DNA from: Chromera velia
Lineage: Eukaryota > Sar > Chromeraceae
DNA length: 34,642 nt
Direction: 5' to 3'
Assembly: GCA_018398765.1 (NCBI GenBank)
Contig: JAHBMJ010000888.1
Span: 4,562 to 39,203 of the forward strand
Shown: in pieces, positions 31,776-34,642 of the stretch
Numbering within the stretch: the stretch's first letter is position 1
How the letters are laid out: every line of letters begins with the position of its first letter
Made by a program: the position numbers and the translations under genes
Notes under the pieces: model-generated
Seen by the model: only the letters and a program-made list of their open reading frames with translations
Database searches by the model: none
What the model was told of the DNA's origin: nothing

Positions 31776-31802
31776 AAATCCTAATCCTAAATCCTAATCC
31801 TA
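31776..31802. repeat. Short (AATCCT)n repeat
   Basis: Four imperfect units of AATCCTA/AAATCCT in tandem. It vaguely recalls a telomeric CCCTAAA phrase but lacks the triple C, so it is treated as a plain short repeat. Confidence 0.7.
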
Positions 31803-31884
31803 CTAGTTGTTTTAGTATCTATATGAAAAGAAAATGTAGATCGAACATCTGGCTTTATTTTATTAAACATAATATTCAAAAGCT

Positions 31885-31902
31885 TGATTAAATTAGCTTT
31901 TA
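31885..31902. repeat. AT-rich inverted copy of a segment at 21120-21136
   Basis: The segment TGATTAAATTAGCTTTTA is the reverse complement, with one extra T, of TAAAAGCTAATTAATCA at 21120-21136. With the neighbouring AAAAGCT it can also fold as a small hairpin. It is likely a trace of a dispersed AT-rich element. Confidence 0.55.
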
Positions 31903-32463
31903 ATAATAATATAGCAATTAGTGCTTAACATCTACTGAATGAATGAATGAATGAAGTTGGCTTTGCTAGAGTGGAGCCGTGCTCCCAGCAGCCTATGTTC
32001 ATGCAAGAGATCGTCAATCACTCAACTCTAGAGATAAGGCTAAGCGTGAGATCCCCTGAAGTGTTCGCTTAGTGAGCTCACGAGCAGCATATGCGTTGGA
32101 GGTGGCAATAGAAGACTCGAACAGAAGAAGAAAAGGTCGCGTTCATACAGAAACAGGGGTGCACAGTGAGTAACAAAGATCGCAAACGGCTCTGCATGCT
32201 TCATACGGATCGACTTGTAAAGCCAAAAGCAGCATCTTCCTCGCTTCTGTTTTGGCTGAATCCGATCCCTCAATTCCTTCTCTCTGAATCCTTTACTTCA
32301 CTTTCTTTCCCTCTACCACTTTGTTTAGTTTATTTCTTGCTTCTACCCAATTGGAGCATACTGAAAGCCGGTGCCAGAGATCATCAATTTTTCTTTCATT
32401 TGAACAACCCTCTGCCAGATAAAACACCTCTCCCGGAGAGTTGGCCTCCCCCGTCAGACCCTT

Positions 32464-34095
32464 CTAATTTAGTGTCAATGCCCTTAGGAGTGGCTCAATC
32501 TTCTCATATAAGGCACTTCTCGGCAGACAGGATATCCGTACCTTAGGGCTATTCTTTGAAGACAAAAGAAATAGAGAAGAACGTGAAGAAGACGGAAGAG
32601 CTCTCTGTAGTCCTAATAAAAAGGCAGACAGGGGGAAGTTGCCCCTTTCTTCCCTGTCTCCCCTTTTCATGCATTCCATTCCCCAGGCATCCTTAATTTT
32701 GGCAGAAACAAACAAATTCCCCTTCAGGGCCCGTCTTTCTGAGCTCCGGATAGGGAGAGACGTTAAAAAGTCAAGGCCTGCCCATCTGAACAGACCATTG
32801 ACGGCTCGTCTTTGCTTCTGCCCCGCTGGTCCCTTCCATGAATTCAAAAGAGTCTGAGGAATACGGAGATGCGAACGGCTAAGTGCAATGCAGAATGAAG
32901 CAAAACGAGCATACAAGAGCACGCGAGCAGACATTAAATTAACAGACAAAAGAGAGGGTACACACAAACTCCTGACCGGAAGTCGGGCCGCCTATCGAAC
33001 AAACTGGAGCCGCAAGTTGTCAATCGCCTCCCAGTCTCCCTGTCTTATCGGAAAGCACTCTAGGCTATAGAGTGCCACCAGCTCCCAGCACACCATCAGC
33101 AGCTGCATCTTTCCCCCGAAAGGCAACCCAGATAAACTCGCAGCCAGACCAATCACCACCCCCATTGCATGCTCTGCACTGCGTAGGCGTGCTTCAATCG
33201 ACTAACTCAAATCCCCTCCCTCAAATAGAAGGCAACCCAAATATTTGTACTGATCACACCAGTCTACTTCCTTCCCTTGGTACAAAATCATGCCGTTACA
33301 GTCCTTGCGGTATTCACAAAGGCGCAGGACCTTGGTTTTCTTCAGATTGACATTCAACCCCCACTTTCTGCAATACCCCTCCAGAGCATCGAATTTTGCT
33401 TGGAGGTCGGCTGCTGAGTGTGCAAACAAGACAAGATCATCAGCGTAGCCTATACTTCCCAAACTGGCCCCAGCAAGGTGAACCCCCTCCGTTTCCTTTC
33501 TATCTCCCCGTTTTCTTTTCTGAATCTCATCATGCAGGTCATTAATGAATAATAAAAAAAGCGACGGAGACAACGTATCACCTTGCTTAACCTCTGCCCC
33601 CTCCAGGAATAGAGCCAAGTCCCCATCGACTCTCGCTTTCACGCCTCTATACATTGATGCAATCATCAACAGATCTCTCTTCTCTATTCCCTCAGCCTGC
33701 AGTTTTGCCAGAAGCTTCAGCCGAGGGATGGAGTCAAACGCCTTTGAGAAGTCAATAAATCTGCTCAGGAGCCCTTTTTTGCCTCTTTTGCATTCCTGTA
33801 CCAAGCCTATCACTACTCCAATCCCCTCTCTTGTGCCCACCCCTTTCCTAAACCCGATCTGTCTGTCATCAAAACGAGCTTGCTGATGGATTCTATCATT
33901 CATAAGGAGACCAAAGAGCTTTGTAAGGGGGTTAACGACATGGACTGGATGCCAGTTGTTCGGCTGTGGCAAAGGGGGACCTTTCGGGACGGGTATGATT
34001 CTCAACAAATTCCAGTTATCAGGCCAACATGCATATACATGCATTAAATTAAAGAAAACAAAAGGAAGTGAGGGATGGGAGAGTAACAAAAGCAA
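32464..34095 (-). pseudogene. LINE (non-LTR retrotransposon) reverse-transcriptase pseudogene
   Basis: One minus-strand frame of about 544 codons carries a non-LTR reverse transcriptase, the enzyme that copies element RNA at its target site. In order: WNLLRIIPVPKG, then NPLTKLFGLLMNDRI, motif A SRFIDFSKAFDS, motif B KQGDTLSPSLFLLFINDL, the catalytic GYADDLVLF, motif D LKKTKVLRL and the thumb-proximal YKYLGCLLFEGGD. The frame is broken by in-frame stops at 33202-33204 and 32992-32994, and the thumb-like C-terminal part continues in the same frame to 32464. No endonuclease domain or initiator region is found upstream (34096-34642), so the copy is 5'-truncated, as is typical of LINE insertions. 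The catalytic Asp pair and motif A Asp are intact; the stops would prevent a full product. Confidence 0.9.
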
Positions 34096-34225
34096 AGGTC
34101 AAGTTGTTGAGGAGAGATGCCATTGCTATGCGCTATCAAAGCGTGACTAGAAAGAAAATGAGAATTAAATAAATTGACTTAATCGAAAATAGTGCTAAGC
34201 AAAAGAGAATGGTGTGTGTCACTTA

Positions 34226-34298
34226 CGTTCATGACTTAGTGGTTAACATACAATATTAACAAACAGAAGATCATAGGTTCAATCCTCACTACCTGCCT
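34226..34298 (+). mobile_element. tRNA-derived SINE-like sequence with A and B boxes
   Basis: TGACTTAGTGG (34232-34242) resembles a pol III A box, and GGTTCAATCC (34276-34285) a B box. They lie 33 nt apart, within the spacing found in tRNA genes and tRNA-derived SINEs. The acceptor and T stems do not pair well when folded as a tRNA, so it is not a working tRNA gene. A short T run follows at about 34298-34302. It sits just beyond the truncated 5' end of the LINE copy. Confidence 0.5.
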
Positions 34299-34642
34299 TT
34301 TTAAGGATTAACAAGAAAAGAGATGGGACGTTAACATCCTGTACTATACAGATTTTGGCCTGTCGCATTTCGATCAAAATCACATGAAAGACTTCCGAAA
34401 GACTTTCTGGAAGACTGCTATGAAATCAGATCGATCGCTGAATCACAAGAAAGCTCCATGCTCCTGACATCGATCGAGTCTGTCACTAGGGATCGACCTG
34501 AATCGCTCCAGCGACATCAAGCCCTGAAGACCCTTGAACCTCTGCAAGCACTTACTAGCGCCAACCCCTCTAAGTAGGACTTAACACGTGGTGACGCCTA
34601 GCTCGAGATCAACAAGATCAAAGAGCTGAGCGAACGGAGACC
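34299..34642. other. Unassigned right-hand end
   Basis: No gene is accepted. A + strand frame from about 34450 reads SIESVTRDRPESLQRHQALK and continues to a TAG, then after two stops ends LEINKIKELSERR, which looks like decayed coding DNA. It is not matched to any family, and the window ends before it can be judged. Confidence 0.3.

Larger units (their letters stand above)
31561..32463. other. Spacer with AT-rich and retroelement-flanking sequence
   Basis: No gene is assigned. The stretch contains a short ATCCTAA-type repeat (31776-31802), an AT-rich patch with a hairpin (31860-31930), four GAAT units (31937-31953), and from about 32040 sequence that is probably the 3' tail of the minus-strand LINE. 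A splice-flanked open segment near 31665-31774 reads GDLIRLGAFLGSC but has no partner in phase. Confidence 0.4.

Noticed and set aside
31776-31802. AATCCTAA repeats as an interstitial telomere
   Set aside because: Units lack the CCC or GGG run of CCCTAAA-type telomeres and are too few.
32166-32546. 126-codon + strand open frame
   Set aside because: Largely antisense to the LINE tail and its end; hydrophobic translation from pyrimidine-rich DNA, with no domain.

Overview
This is nuclear DNA of a eukaryotic microbe. The evidence is two spliced genes with GT-AG introns, phase-matched exons, non-LTR retrotransposon debris, MITE-like elements, and long intergenic or intronic tracts built from CTGT, CCTG, CTTT and GAGA simple repeats. 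No bacterial-style operon, rRNA, intact tRNA or CRISPR array was seen. The texture suggests an alveolate alga (chromerid-like), but that is an impression and not a proof.

Layout. Bases 1-2555 are GC-rich and hold long open frames on the + strand that look like exons of a low-complexity protein running in from the left edge. Bases 2556-20472 (about 18 kb) are alternating purine-rich and pyrimidine-rich simple sequence. No gene is certain there; a few splice-flanked open segments on the + strand chain in phase and are reported at low confidence. Bases 20473-20728 look like the last two exons of a + strand gene.

The best-supported block is 21548-28735, a divergent gene pair. On the - strand (24418 to 21548) three exons encode a sedlin/TRAPPC2-type subunit of the TRAPP vesicle-tethering complex; its first intron is packed with minisatellites. 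On the + strand (25094 to 28735) six exons, one of them a 36-nt microexon, encode an IQ-motif/coiled-coil protein predicted to bind calmodulin-like light chains. The 675 bp between the two start codons presumably carry both promoters.

From 28740 to the right edge base composition turns AT-rich and the content is mobile-element debris: a MITE with an imperfect 8-bp target duplication, an orphan C-terminal piece of a reverse-transcriptase polyprotein, a degenerate MYND zinc finger, a candidate helical exon, a roughly 210-230 bp tandem repeat, a LINE reverse transcriptase with two in-frame stops (- strand), and a tRNA-derived SINE-like A box/B box pair.

No coherent new multi-gene system is visible. 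The most useful observations are the hidden three-exon TRAPPC2 gene, the microexon in the IQ protein, and the splice donors: none of the seven best introns starts GTA, and four start GTC.
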